Shown here piece after piece: positions 26,653-34,422 of a DNA stretch of 64,000 nt. Source of the stretch: Bradyrhizobium iriomotense (lineage in GTDB: Bacteria; Pseudomonadota; Alphaproteobacteria; Rhizobiales; Xanthobacteraceae). The stretch's first letter is position 1. The number at the start of each line of letters is the position of its first letter. The translations under genes and the position numbers were made by a program. A model generated the notes under the pieces. That model ran no database searches, had not been told where the DNA came from, and was given only the letters and a program-made list of their open reading frames with translations. The stretch lies in contig NZ_JAFCJZ010000030.1 of the NCBI RefSeq assembly GCF_018130765.1, positions 1-64,000 on the forward strand, given 5' to 3'.

Positions 26653-28269
26653 TCAATTCAAGCCTTGAGCTCGCGACAGCGCAGCCGCAACTGCTTCGCG
26701 CGTCGGATGGCGGAAGCGCGCCGCGACATAGCCGTCGGGCCTGAGCAGATAAGTCGTCCCCGGCTCGGCGTCGTAGCGCTTCGCGACGAGGCCCTGGGAG
26801 TCGGCAAGTCCGCCGGCGCCGCCGATGCGGATATCCCTGACGCCGTCAGGCGCAGCGATCGCGGCGCCATTGCTGAACGACAACAAGGTGAAGTCCGTTC
26901 CACCCTTGCGGAAGGCGTCCGTCAGATAGGCCTGATCGCCAACGGGGGCGTCGAGCATGGAACAGCCCGGTGATGGACCGCCGCGCCATGCATCCGCATC
27001 GCGCGACGACAGCGGCGTATCATAGCTGCAAGGCACCGACAGCCGGCCGCCATTGACCATTCGCTTGCCGAACTCGGTCTCCTTGGCCAGCGACAGTACC
27101 GCCTTGCGCAGCCGCGCCTCCTGATGCGAGTTCGGCGCCATGAAGTCGGTCGAGCGCGTCGACTCGCGGATGTTCTCGTCCGCCGCCATGCTGCGTTCGA
27201 CGTGGTAACTCTCCAGCAGGCTCGCGGGCGATTTACCCCGCAGCACGCGATCGAGCTTCCAGGACAGGTTCTCGGCGTCTTCAAGCCCGGAATTGGCGCC
27301 GCGCGCGCCGAAGGGCGAGACCTGATGCGCGGAATCGCCGGCGAAGATCACGCGGCCATGGATGAAGCGGTCCATTCGGCGGCACTGGAATTTGTAGAGC
27401 GAGATCCACTCGAACTCGAACTTGTCGTGGCCGAGCATGCGCGCAATTCGCGGCCGCACGTTTTCGGGCTTCTTCTCGAGAACCGGATCGGCATAGCGGT
27501 TGAGCTGGAGGTCGATGCGCCAGACATCGTCGGGCTGCCGGTGCAGCAGCGCCGAACGTCCGGCATGGAACGGCGGGTCGAACCAGAACCAGCGCTCGGT
27601 CGGGAATTCCGCCGTCATCTTGACGTCCGCGATCAGGAACTGGTCCTCGAACACCTGGCCCGCAAATTCCGCACCGACCATCTGCCGCAGCGAGGACCGC
27701 GCGCCGTCGCAGGCAATGACATATTGCGCATTGAGGCGATAGGCGCCCTCCGGCGTCTCGATCGTCAGCAGCGCGGAATCGTTGCGCTGCTCGAGCGCCG
27801 TCACCTTGTTGCGCCAGCGCAGGTCGATACCAGGCAGATCGTTGATGCGATCGACCAGATAGGCCTCGGCGTAATACTGCTGGAGATTGATGAAGGCCGG
27901 CCGCTTATGGCCGTCTTCGGGCAGCAGGTTGAACTGGTAGAGCTGGGACTCGCCGTGAAAGATCCGGCCGACGCTCCACACCACGCCCTTCTCGACCATG
28001 CGGTCGCCGACGCCGAGCCGGTCCCAATATTCCAGCGAGCGCTTCGAAAAGCAGATCGCGCGCGAGCCTTCGCCGATGCGGTCGGCATCATCCAAAAGGA
28101 CGACGCGCTGGCCGCGCTGGGCAAGATCGATCGCCAGCGACAGCCCGACCGGGCCCGCGCCGACAATCACGACCGGATGCTCCGCGGGGCTTGGCCCGGG
28201 GCGGTCCTGATCGGGATGACGGCGATAGCCGAACTGGGTTTTGGCCTGATGCGTATTGGCCGGCGCCAT
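26653..28269 (-). CDS. FAD-dependent aromatic monooxygenase (class A)
   Basis: A 538-residue flavoprotein hydroxylase of the PheA/TfdB/MhpA group. The N-terminal dinucleotide fold is VIVGAGPVGLSLAIDLAQRG. Central ACDGARS is the second FAD motif, and VIFAGDSAHQVSPFGARG is the GD motif. A C-terminal thioredoxin-like domain extends to residue 538. First gene of the homogentisate operon, with GAGGTTAGTGT before the ATG. A ring hydroxylation feeding homogentisate, such as that of 3-hydroxyphenylacetate, is a reasonable inference. Sequence alone does not fix the substrate. Confidence 0.88.
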   Translation of the reverse strand: MAPANTHQAKTQFGYRRHPDQDRPGPSPAEHPVVIVGAGPVGLSLAIDLAQRGQRVVLLDDADRIGEGSRAICFSKRSLEYWDRLGVGDRMVEKGVVWSVGRIFHGESQLYQFNLLPEDGHKRPAFINLQQYYAEAYLVDRINDLPGIDLRWRNKVTALEQRNDSALLTIETPEGAYRLNAQYVIACDGARSSLRQMVGAEFAGQVFEDQFLIADVKMTAEFPTERWFWFDPPFHAGRSALLHRQPDDVWRIDLQLNRYADPVLEKKPENVRPRIARMLGHDKFEFEWISLYKFQCRRMDRFIHGRVIFAGDSAHQVSPFGARGANSGLEDAENLSWKLDRVLRGKSPASLLESYHVERSMAADENIRESTRSTDFMAPNSHQEARLRKAVLSLAKETEFGKRMVNGGRLSVPCSYDTPLSSRDADAWRGGPSPGCSMLDAPVGDQAYLTDAFRKGGTDFTLLSFSNGAAIAAPDGVRDIRIGGAGGLADSQGLVAKRYDAEPGTTYLLRPDGYVAARFRHPTREAVAAALSRAQGLN

Positions 28270-28311
28270 ACACTAACCTCGGCTCTGGTCAGAAGAGGAC
28301 TGATCTGCTAG

Positions 28312-28331
28312 ATAGTCTCACGTGCAACTAT
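28312..28331. promoter_or_regulatory. Palindromic operator between marR and the homogentisate operon
   Basis: ATAGT-CT-CACGTG-CA-ACTAT is a 20-bp dyad centred at 28321.5. It lies 43 bp upstream of the FAD monooxygenase ATG and about 50 bp upstream of the marR start. This is the expected place for a repressor controlling both directions. Confidence 0.6.
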
Positions 28332-28379
28332 TTTGGACCGGAGCCGGCCGGCCGTCAACTGGAAATCGGAGCGCTCTCC

Positions 28380-28922
28380 TTGGCGAGGACATCCAGCGAC
28401 ATCGCGCTGAAGACACGGCAGGCCGACGAGGCCTCACCTCGGCCGAAGGCGCGGCTCGATCTGTTCAAGTTCGTGCCGTTCCGTCTCAACCGGCTCGCGG
28501 CGGAGGTCAGCGCCGCGCTTTCGGTCGAATATCAGGAGCGCCACGGCCTCGACATTCCGGCCTGGCGCGTCATCGCGACGCTCGGCTTTCGCAACGATGC
28601 CTGCAGCGCGCAGTACATTTCGCAATGCACCCGCACGCACAAATCCACCATCAGCCGCGCGGTGACCACGCTGCTCAATGAGCAACTGATCGAGCGCGTC
28701 GAGAACGAAGCCGACCGCCGCGAATTCCGCCTGCAACTGACGAAGAAGGGCCGCGCGCTCTATGAAGAGCTGTTCCCGCAATTGCTGCGGCGTGAGGACG
28801 AAATCCTCGCCTGCCTTTCCGCGCAGGAGCGCAAGCAGCTCTCGGCTCTGCTCGGGAAGATCGAAGCGAGCCTCGACCTGATCCAGACCAGCGAAGAGGC
28901 GGATGCGAAGCAGGCGTATTAG
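28380..28922 (+). CDS. MarR-family regulator of the homogentisate operon
   Basis: About 180 residues. The core VPFRLNRLAAEVSAALSVEY, IPAWRVIATLG, the recognition helix THKSTISRAVTTLLNEQLIE and the wing ENEADRREFRLQLTKKG are typical MarR. No ATG is available, so the TTG at 28380 with an upstream GGAG is a guess; the start is uncertain by up to 20 codons. It is divergent from the FAD monooxygenase-hmgA-fahA operon with a palindrome between. A decayed second copy of its last 90 bp lies at 30338-30431. Confidence 0.85.
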   Translation: MARTSSDIALKTRQADEASPRPKARLDLFKFVPFRLNRLAAEVSAALSVEYQERHGLDIPAWRVIATLGFRNDACSAQYISQCTRTHKSTISRAVTTLLNEQLIERVENEADRREFRLQLTKKGRALYEELFPQLLRREDEILACLSAQERKQLSALLGKIEASLDLIQTSEEADAKQAY

Positions 28923-28962
28923 GGACTCATAGAGGCGCGGACGTCGGCGTTTGGGGGTCCGG

Positions 28963-29727
28963 TTGAGGAAGCTTGGTAGGCCCGTGACGGCACTGGCTTG
29001 TATAGCGGCGCTACTTGTGGCGTTTGCCGCAACTCGCGCATACGCCGCTGACATAGGTTATCTGGCTCCCCCCGGAGTCGCTGCAAACGAGTTTCCCTCA
29101 CCGCAGCGCCCTGTTGCACGGATCGTCAGCCCACGCCGCGCCGCCGAAGAGCACCGCGATGCCCTCAACGAGGCCGGTCAAATCGCACGTGTTCTTGAGC
29201 TGAAACCAGGCATGACAGTCGGCGACATTGGAGCAGGCAGTGGCTACCACGCGGTCAGGCTCTCGCACCTCGTCGGACCTGCCGGCTCTATCGTTGCCCA
29301 GGACGTCACGCGGGATTACCTCATCGAACTCGCCAGGCGAACAGAACGTCTGAAGTTGACGAACGTGCAATTCGCGCTCGGCGAACCACACGACCCGCGT
29401 CTACCCGCTTCCTCGCTGGATGCCGCAATCCTTGTGCATATGTATCACGAGATCGCCCAACCCTATGCGTTCCTCTACAATCTCGCGCCTGCCTTGAAGC
29501 AGGGTGCGCGGGTCGGAATTGTCGATCTCGAGCTTCCGACGCCGAAGCATGGCACGCCAATTGAGCTCTTGCGCTGCGAATTGACTGCCGTCGGCTATCG
29601 CGAGGTCGCCACATATCAGCTCGCAGGGAACGGAGGATATTTGGCGGTATTCTCTCCGCCGGAGGTAGCGGCGCGAAAATCTCCCCGCGATATCGTTGCT
29701 TGCAGGGATCCTGCCGGCACTCGCTGA
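28963..29727 (+). CDS. Exported class I SAM-dependent methyltransferase
   Basis: About 254 residues with a signal peptide (hydrophobic ALACIAALLVAFAA, cleavage near AYAAD). A Rossmann methyltransferase domain with motif I VGDIGAGSGYHA follows. Then come an acidic post-I segment and LDAAILVHMYHEI. A secreted SAM-dependent enzyme is odd because SAM is cytosolic; the signal may be an anchor or the enzyme may act on a periplasmic ligand. Base composition is visibly poorer in GC than its neighbours. The start is a TTG (28963, after GGGGGTCC; 28951 is an alternative). It lies in the segment bounded by the duplicated marR 3' end. Confidence 0.8.
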   Translation: MRKLGRPVTALACIAALLVAFAATRAYAADIGYLAPPGVAANEFPSPQRPVARIVSPRRAAEEHRDALNEAGQIARVLELKPGMTVGDIGAGSGYHAVRLSHLVGPAGSIVAQDVTRDYLIELARRTERLKLTNVQFALGEPHDPRLPASSLDAAILVHMYHEIAQPYAFLYNLAPALKQGARVGIVDLELPTPKHGTPIELLRCELTAVGYREVATYQLAGNGGYLAVFSPPEVAARKSPRDIVACRDPAGTR

Positions 29728-29850
29728 CACCACGTCGCCGCCCGTCTCAGAAGCTGAACATGTCCGATGAAGAGGTCAGACCGGAGGTGCCCGCTGAGAC
29801 TCAAAGCGGCGCTTTTGACCCAAGGCGGAAATTAACGGTTGGCGATCAAC

Positions 29851-30246
29851 ATGCTCAGCATGGGTTCGGCGCAACCTCCTCAACTGCCCTATTTGGGGCA
29901 CAACGGTAGAGAACTCGGCCTGATGCTGAGGGGCACGAAGCCTCTTGCCTATTTCCTGCATTTTGTCCCCCGTGAGTTCGACGTCAATATTCGATATTGG
30001 CGGATGTTCGACAGACATGTGGCTGCGGGCCGGTTCATACGACGCGAATTAGTTGAACTGCCACACCGAAGACTGCTCTACGCGTTACCCGACCATGAGT
30101 GGCGGATAGACGCCATGCTTGCGCTCCTAAACGAACTCGAAGCATGGTCCGAAGATCACGAACGGTGCTCTTGCGAATTGCTTGGCTACGAGGGCTGGCA
30201 GATTAACTATTGGCTGGCACACCGTCGCTCGCGTGCGGATGCTTAG
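29851..30246 (+). CDS. Conserved hypothetical protein
   Basis: 131 residues from the ATG at 29851; a TTG at 29839 and an ATG at 29860 are alternatives. A well-structured core FVPREFDVNIRYWRMFDRHV, FIRRELVELPHR and EWRIDAMLALLNELEAWSE suggests a real helical protein related to uncharacterised Bradyrhizobium proteins. There are no catalytic motifs. The N-terminal 25 residues are less convincing. Its composition is lower in GC than flanking genes. It sits between the methyltransferase and the marR remnant. Confidence 0.6.
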   Translation: MLSMGSAQPPQLPYLGHNGRELGLMLRGTKPLAYFLHFVPREFDVNIRYWRMFDRHVAAGRFIRRELVELPHRRLLYALPDHEWRIDAMLALLNELEAWSEDHERCSCELLGYEGWQINYWLAHRRSRADA

Positions 30247-30337
30247 TCCGGTTGTGGCCCACAACGGACCTCCGGCGTTGCTCGTTTGCGCACTGCTTTC
30301 AGGTGTACAGCGGATATCAGGCCTGGCTGATCTGAGC

Positions 30338-30431
30338 CGCAAGAGCGCTCTTGGGCCTGCTCGGCAAGATCGAAGCGAGCCTCAACCTGATCTAGACCAG
30401 CGAAGAGGTCGACGCCAAGCAGGCGTATTAG
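30338..30431 (+). pseudogene. Remnant of a marR 3' end
   Basis: This 94-bp stretch aligns with 28829-28922, the end of the intact marR gene. It includes a 20-nt identical run (AAGATCGAAGCGAGCCTC core), and both copies end in CAGGCGTATTAG. The translated end reads GLLGKIEASLNLI, an in-frame TAG in place of CAG, then TSEEVDAKQAY. Several differences are synonymous third-position changes, so this is a diverged allele, not a recent copy. Confidence 0.85.
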
Positions 30432-30483
30432 TTGACCCTCATGATGAGGAGGCGCGAAGCGCGGCGCCGCCCAAAACTCAATC

Positions 30484-30669
30484 GTCGTCCTGGACAAGCA
30501 GAGCTCCCGACAACGCGAAGCGTTGTCTAGAGCGAAGCGCAGATCCGGGACCCATAACCACAGGGAGATGTTTGGCGAAGACTCGGAGTTGCCGGCTCGC
30601 GCGGCGACTCCTCCCTGGGGTTATGGGTCCCGGATCTACGCGCGCTTTGGCGCGCTTGTCCGGGACGAC
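30484..30669. repeat. Long palindromic intergenic repeat A, copy 2
   Basis: 186 bp closely related to 20156-20342 along the whole length, including terminal GTCGTCC...GGACGAC and inner GATCCGGGACCCATAACC. Differences cluster in the central loop (around 30570-30615). Confidence 0.88.
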
Positions 30670-30691
30670 GAGCATGGGGCAGGCTTCGCCG

Positions 30692-31498
30692 TCACTTCGC
30701 AAACGACCGCGACGGCGGCAGGTGCAGCGCCCAGGCATCGACCTTGTCGCTGGCGCGTGGATAGATTTCCGTCACGATCGGATCGTGGCCGGGGATGAAT
30801 CGATCGGGGTGGCCGGCGAGGCGTTCGATCGTTTCCCAGCCTTGCGCCATGTCACCGACATTGTAGACGATCGGGAACGGGCTCTTGCGCTGGAGATTGG
30901 CGTAGTAATGCGCGGCATCGGACGCCAGCACCACGGGCCCGCGCGCGGTCTCGACCTTCACCACCTGCAGACCGTCGGAATGACCGCCGACACGGTGCAC
31001 GGTGATTCCGGGCGCGACCTCGCCGTCGCCGGAATAGAAGGTGACGCGCTCGCCATAGACATGGCGCACCATCTGCGTGACGTGCTCGACCGAGAACGGA
31101 TGTCGCAGCAGTCCGTTGCACATGCACCGCCCCGTCGCGTAAGCCATCTCACGCTCCTGGAGATGGAAGCGCGCATTCGGGAAGCGGTCGAGATTGCCGG
31201 CATGGTCGTAATGCAGGTGCGTGACGATGACGTTGCGAATGCTCGAAGCTGTGACGCCAAAGCTCTCCAGCGCATCGACTGGATTGAGCGTCAGCTTGCG
31301 CGCCCGCGCGCTCGCCTCCTCGGCATTGAAGCCGGTATCGACCAGAATGTCGCGGCCGTGCCCTCGGATCAGCCAGACGAAATAGTCGAGATCCTGCGCC
31401 GCGCTGTCATGCGGATCGGGTGCAAGAAAGTTCATGCTGGGGGTGCGCGGCGACATCGTCGCGTAGCGCAGGGCGTAGATTTCGTAGACGTTTCCCAT
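30692..31498 (-). CDS. MBL-fold N-acyl homoserine lactonase family protein
   Basis: A 268-residue lactonase-type metallo-beta-lactamase-fold protein. The full dinuclear site is present: THLHYDHAGN (HxHxDH), the His of GGHSDG, the Asp of LASDAAHYY and the terminal His of IPGHDP. This pattern is shared by AiiA/AttM quorum-quenching lactonases and relatives acting on other lactones. The ATG at 31498 begins the family N-terminus MGNVYEIYALRYA; longer readings are not supported. The Shine-Dalgarno is weak. Quorum quenching is possible but unproven. Confidence 0.85.
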   Translation of the reverse strand: MGNVYEIYALRYATMSPRTPSMNFLAPDPHDSAAQDLDYFVWLIRGHGRDILVDTGFNAEEASARARKLTLNPVDALESFGVTASSIRNVIVTHLHYDHAGNLDRFPNARFHLQEREMAYATGRCMCNGLLRHPFSVEHVTQMVRHVYGERVTFYSGDGEVAPGITVHRVGGHSDGLQVVKVETARGPVVLASDAAHYYANLQRKSPFPIVYNVGDMAQGWETIERLAGHPDRFIPGHDPIVTEIYPRASDKVDAWALHLPPSRSFAK

Positions 31499-31895
31499 GG
31501 CTCTTGGCTTTGCTTTTTTGTGAGGGGAGCTGAACGAGCGGACGCACCAAGCCATCGTCCGCCGCAAAGGTCAAACACCGGAGATTGCAACGCCGGCAGA
31601 CCTGCAATGTGAGACCAATCACATTTTCGTCGCCAAGAGTCCCCTAAACATGACTCCCCTAACACTGCTGCAACATGGCCGCTGCAATGGCCAACCAGGT
31701 CGGATCGAACACAAACATAACAGCCCGTTCATTCCGCTACCGGCGCGACCCTGCGTTGCGGTCAATCGTCGCGATAATGCCGAATCTCCAAGAGGTTGAC
31801 GCCCCCTCCCCCCGGTTTGATAATGCAGAGAGCGTAAGTTAAGGTCGCCGCGGCGCAAGCTGGAACGGCGCCTTTTTGGCTGGACCGCGCTGATT
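31499..31895. other. Divergent intergenic region with promoter
   Basis: About 400 bp upstream of the caspase-fold gene and of the lactonase gene. No gene is seen. The clear element is the promoter at 31796-31824. Confidence 0.5.
31796..31824 (+). promoter_or_regulatory. Sigma70-type promoter of the caspase-fold gene
   Basis: TTGACG (31796-31801), a 17-bp spacer and GATAAT (31819-31824), 72 bp before the ATG at 31896. Confidence 0.65.
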
Positions 31896-33443
31896 ATGAA
31901 AATTCGCTTCCTTTTCCTTCTCCCTTTGCTCGTTTCGCTCGTCCCGACTGCGCCATCCCTGGCGGCCGGCGACCGCTATGCGCTGGTCATCGGCAACGCC
32001 AAATATCCGGATGCGGATGCTCCGCTGAAGGAACCGCTCAACGATGCGCGCGACATCGCCGACGAGCTCAAGCGCGACGGCTTCTCGGTCGAGATCGGCG
32101 AGAACCTGACCGGCGACGGTATGCGCCGCGCATTCGACAAGCTCTATGGCAAGATCAAGCCGGGCTCGGTGGCGCTGGTGTTCTTCAGCGGCTTCGGCAT
32201 CCAGTCGGCGCGCCAGAGCTACATGCTGCCGGTCGATGCGCAGATCTGGACCGAATCCGACGTGCGCCGCGACGGTGTCAGCCTGGAGACCGTGCTCGGC
32301 GAACTCAACACGCGCGGCGCCGGCGTCAAGATCGCGCTGATCGATGCCTCCAGGCGCAACCCGTTCGAGCGCCGGTTCCGCAGCTTCTCGGCCGGCCTTA
32401 CGCCCGTCATCGCGCCGAACGGCACGCTGGTGATGTATTCGGCCGCGCTGGCCTCGGTGGTCTCGGACGCCGGTGGCGACCACAGCCTGTTCGTGCAGGA
32501 ACTGCTCAAGGAAATCCGCGTCCCCGACCTGATGGCCGAGGAGACGCTGAACCGCACCAAGATGGGCGTCACCCGTGCCTCGCGCGGCGAGCAGGTGCCA
32601 TGGATCTCCTCCTCGCTGGCCGAGGATTTCTCCTTCATTCCGGGGGCCGCCGGCTCGCGCCCGACGACAACGACGACGGCGCCCCCGCCGCCTGCGCCGC
32701 CCGTCGTCGCCAACAACCCACCGCCGGCACCACCCGCGCCGCCGTCACCGCCAGCATCGCCGGCGCCCTCGAAGCCGGCTGACACGGTTGCTGCGCCTGC
32801 CCCTTCTCCGCCACCGCCGCCCGCACCGGCTCCGTCACCGAAGCCGCAGGTCGAGGCAGCCCTGCCCCCGCCGCAACCGCCGGCGAAACCGGCCGATCCC
32901 GCGCCCGCACCGAACGCGGATGGCGGGCCGAGCGCGGCGGCCCTGGCGGAAGATCCCACCATCAAGGGCCTGACGGCCAAGCTCGCGGCCAATCCGGATG
33001 ACGTGAACGCGCTGTACCGGCGCGGCCAGGTCTATGCCAGCAAGGGCGCCTACAACCTCGCCATTAAGGATTTCGACGACACGCTCCGGATCAATTCGAA
33101 GGACGTCGAGGCCCTGAACAACCGCTGCTGGACCCGCACCGTGGTCGGCGACCTCCAGGGCGCGCTGAAGGATTGCAACGAGGCGTTGCGGTTGCGGCCG
33201 AACTTCGTCGACGCGCTGGACAGCCGCGGACTGGTCAATCTGAAGTCGGGCGCGGTCAAGAATGCGATCGCCGATTTCGACGCGGCCCTGAAGATCAATC
33301 CGCGCCTGACCTCCTCGCTCTACGGCCGTGGCCTCGCCAAGCAGCGTAACGGCTCCGCCCAGGAAGGCGCGCTCGACATTGCCAATGCCAAGGCGATGGA
33401 TCCGAACATCGTTCAGGAATTCGCAAGCTACGGAGTACGCTAG
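31896..33443 (+). CDS. Caspase-fold protein lacking catalytic residues, with TPRs
   Basis: A 515-residue exported protein with a signal peptide (1-24) and a peptidase C14 caspase-like domain (about 25-245, GDRYALVIGNAKY). A Pro/Ala-rich linker (about 250-345) and TPR repeats (about 355-515) follow. In active family members the catalytic pair is the His of FSGHG and the Cys of DACR. Here these positions read FSGFG (Phe100) and DASR (Ser152), so proteolysis is not expected. The Pro-rich linker could span the periplasm. It precedes an OmpA-like gene by 147 bp, which suggests a cell-envelope role; that is inference. Confidence 0.85.
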   Translation: MKIRFLFLLPLLVSLVPTAPSLAAGDRYALVIGNAKYPDADAPLKEPLNDARDIADELKRDGFSVEIGENLTGDGMRRAFDKLYGKIKPGSVALVFFSGFGIQSARQSYMLPVDAQIWTESDVRRDGVSLETVLGELNTRGAGVKIALIDASRRNPFERRFRSFSAGLTPVIAPNGTLVMYSAALASVVSDAGGDHSLFVQELLKEIRVPDLMAEETLNRTKMGVTRASRGEQVPWISSSLAEDFSFIPGAAGSRPTTTTTAPPPPAPPVVANNPPPAPPAPPSPPASPAPSKPADTVAAPAPSPPPPPAPAPSPKPQVEAALPPPQPPAKPADPAPAPNADGGPSAAALAEDPTIKGLTAKLAANPDDVNALYRRGQVYASKGAYNLAIKDFDDTLRINSKDVEALNNRCWTRTVVGDLQGALKDCNEALRLRPNFVDALDSRGLVNLKSGAVKNAIADFDAALKINPRLTSSLYGRGLAKQRNGSAQEGALDIANAKAMDPNIVQEFASYGVR

Positions 33444-33590
33444 TATTTTTTTGAGTTCAGGCCGCAGACGGCTCGAACCCTTGGCGGCCCACGGAAGACT
33501 AACGGTCGGATGCCCCAGGCGGCCTTTCCCGGGGGGCCTATTGCAGGAATTTTGGAACCGCGCGGGCACGCTGCGCAGGAGGGACTAGCT

Positions 33591-34265
33591 ATGAGATTGG
33601 CTGCAAAGGGACTGACCGCGATCCTGTCCATCATGGCCATTGGCGCGACCCTGTCGCTGCCGGCCGCCCCCGCATGCGCCGGCGATGACGGCAACAGCAA
33701 GAACGTCACCGAGGACGAGATCGTCCGCGCGCTGGCGCCGCCGGCGAAGAAGCCGCTGACCCGCGGCCTCTCGATCGCCGCCCCGCAGGCCGATCCTGCT
33801 CCGAATGCGGCCGAGACCAAGCTGATCCAGTCCGTGCGCGGCCGCTCGACGCGCTCGCTGTCGTCGACCGAGCGCGAGGAGATCGCCTCTGTTGCCAAGG
33901 ACAAGCCGAACATCGATCTCGAGATCACCTTCGACTACAACTCGGCCAATATCAGCGCCAAGTCGATGTCCTCGGTGCAGGCGCTCGGCCGCGCGCTGAC
34001 CAGCCCCGACCTCAAGGGCTCGACCTTCGTGGTCGCCGGCCACACCGACGCCGCCGGCGGCGAGGCCTACAACCAGGACCTGTCGGAGCGCCGCGCGGAT
34101 TCGATCAAGCGCTACCTGATCGAGAAGTACAGCATCTCGGCGACGGACCTCGTCACCGTCGGCTATGGCAAGAGCAAGCTGAAGGACCCGAGCCAGCCCA
34201 TGGCCGAGGTCAACCGCCGCGTGCAGGTGGTCAACATGGAAAACAAGACCACGGCCTCGAAGTAG
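33591..34265 (+). CDS. OmpA-like peptidoglycan-binding protein
   Basis: A 224-residue exported protein with a signal peptide (about 1-30, ends ACAGDD), a disordered middle and a C-terminal OmpA domain (about 105-215). The domain shows LEITFDYNSANIS, VAGHTDAAGGEAYNQDLSERRA and NRRVQV, which contact peptidoglycan diaminopimelate. No beta-barrel is present, so it is a soluble or lipid-free periplasmic protein. The ATG at 33591 follows GCAGGAGGGACTAGCT. Probably co-transcribed with the caspase-fold gene; a terminator follows. Confidence 0.88.
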   Translation: MRLAAKGLTAILSIMAIGATLSLPAAPACAGDDGNSKNVTEDEIVRALAPPAKKPLTRGLSIAAPQADPAPNAAETKLIQSVRGRSTRSLSSTEREEIASVAKDKPNIDLEITFDYNSANISAKSMSSVQALGRALTSPDLKGSTFVVAGHTDAAGGEAYNQDLSERRADSIKRYLIEKYSISATDLVTVGYGKSKLKDPSQPMAEVNRRVQVVNMENKTTASK

Positions 34266-34325
34266 GCACGACGCAATCCTTTGAATGACCAGTCGTGATG
34301 TGGTGTAAAGTCTCGCTTCCGAAGC

Positions 34326-34359
34326 GCGTCCCGCAGCCTTGCGGGACGCCGCTTTATTT
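34326..34359 (+). terminator. Intrinsic terminator after the OmpA-like gene
   Basis: A perfect 10-bp stem (GCGTCCCGCA / TGCGGGACGC) with a GCCT loop is followed by CGCTTTATTT. Confidence 0.85.
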
Positions 34360-34422
34360 CAGGGAAATGCTCTTCATGGGCCTCGTACGGACGGCCGTGA
34401 GCCAGGCCAGGATGATCCGGCG

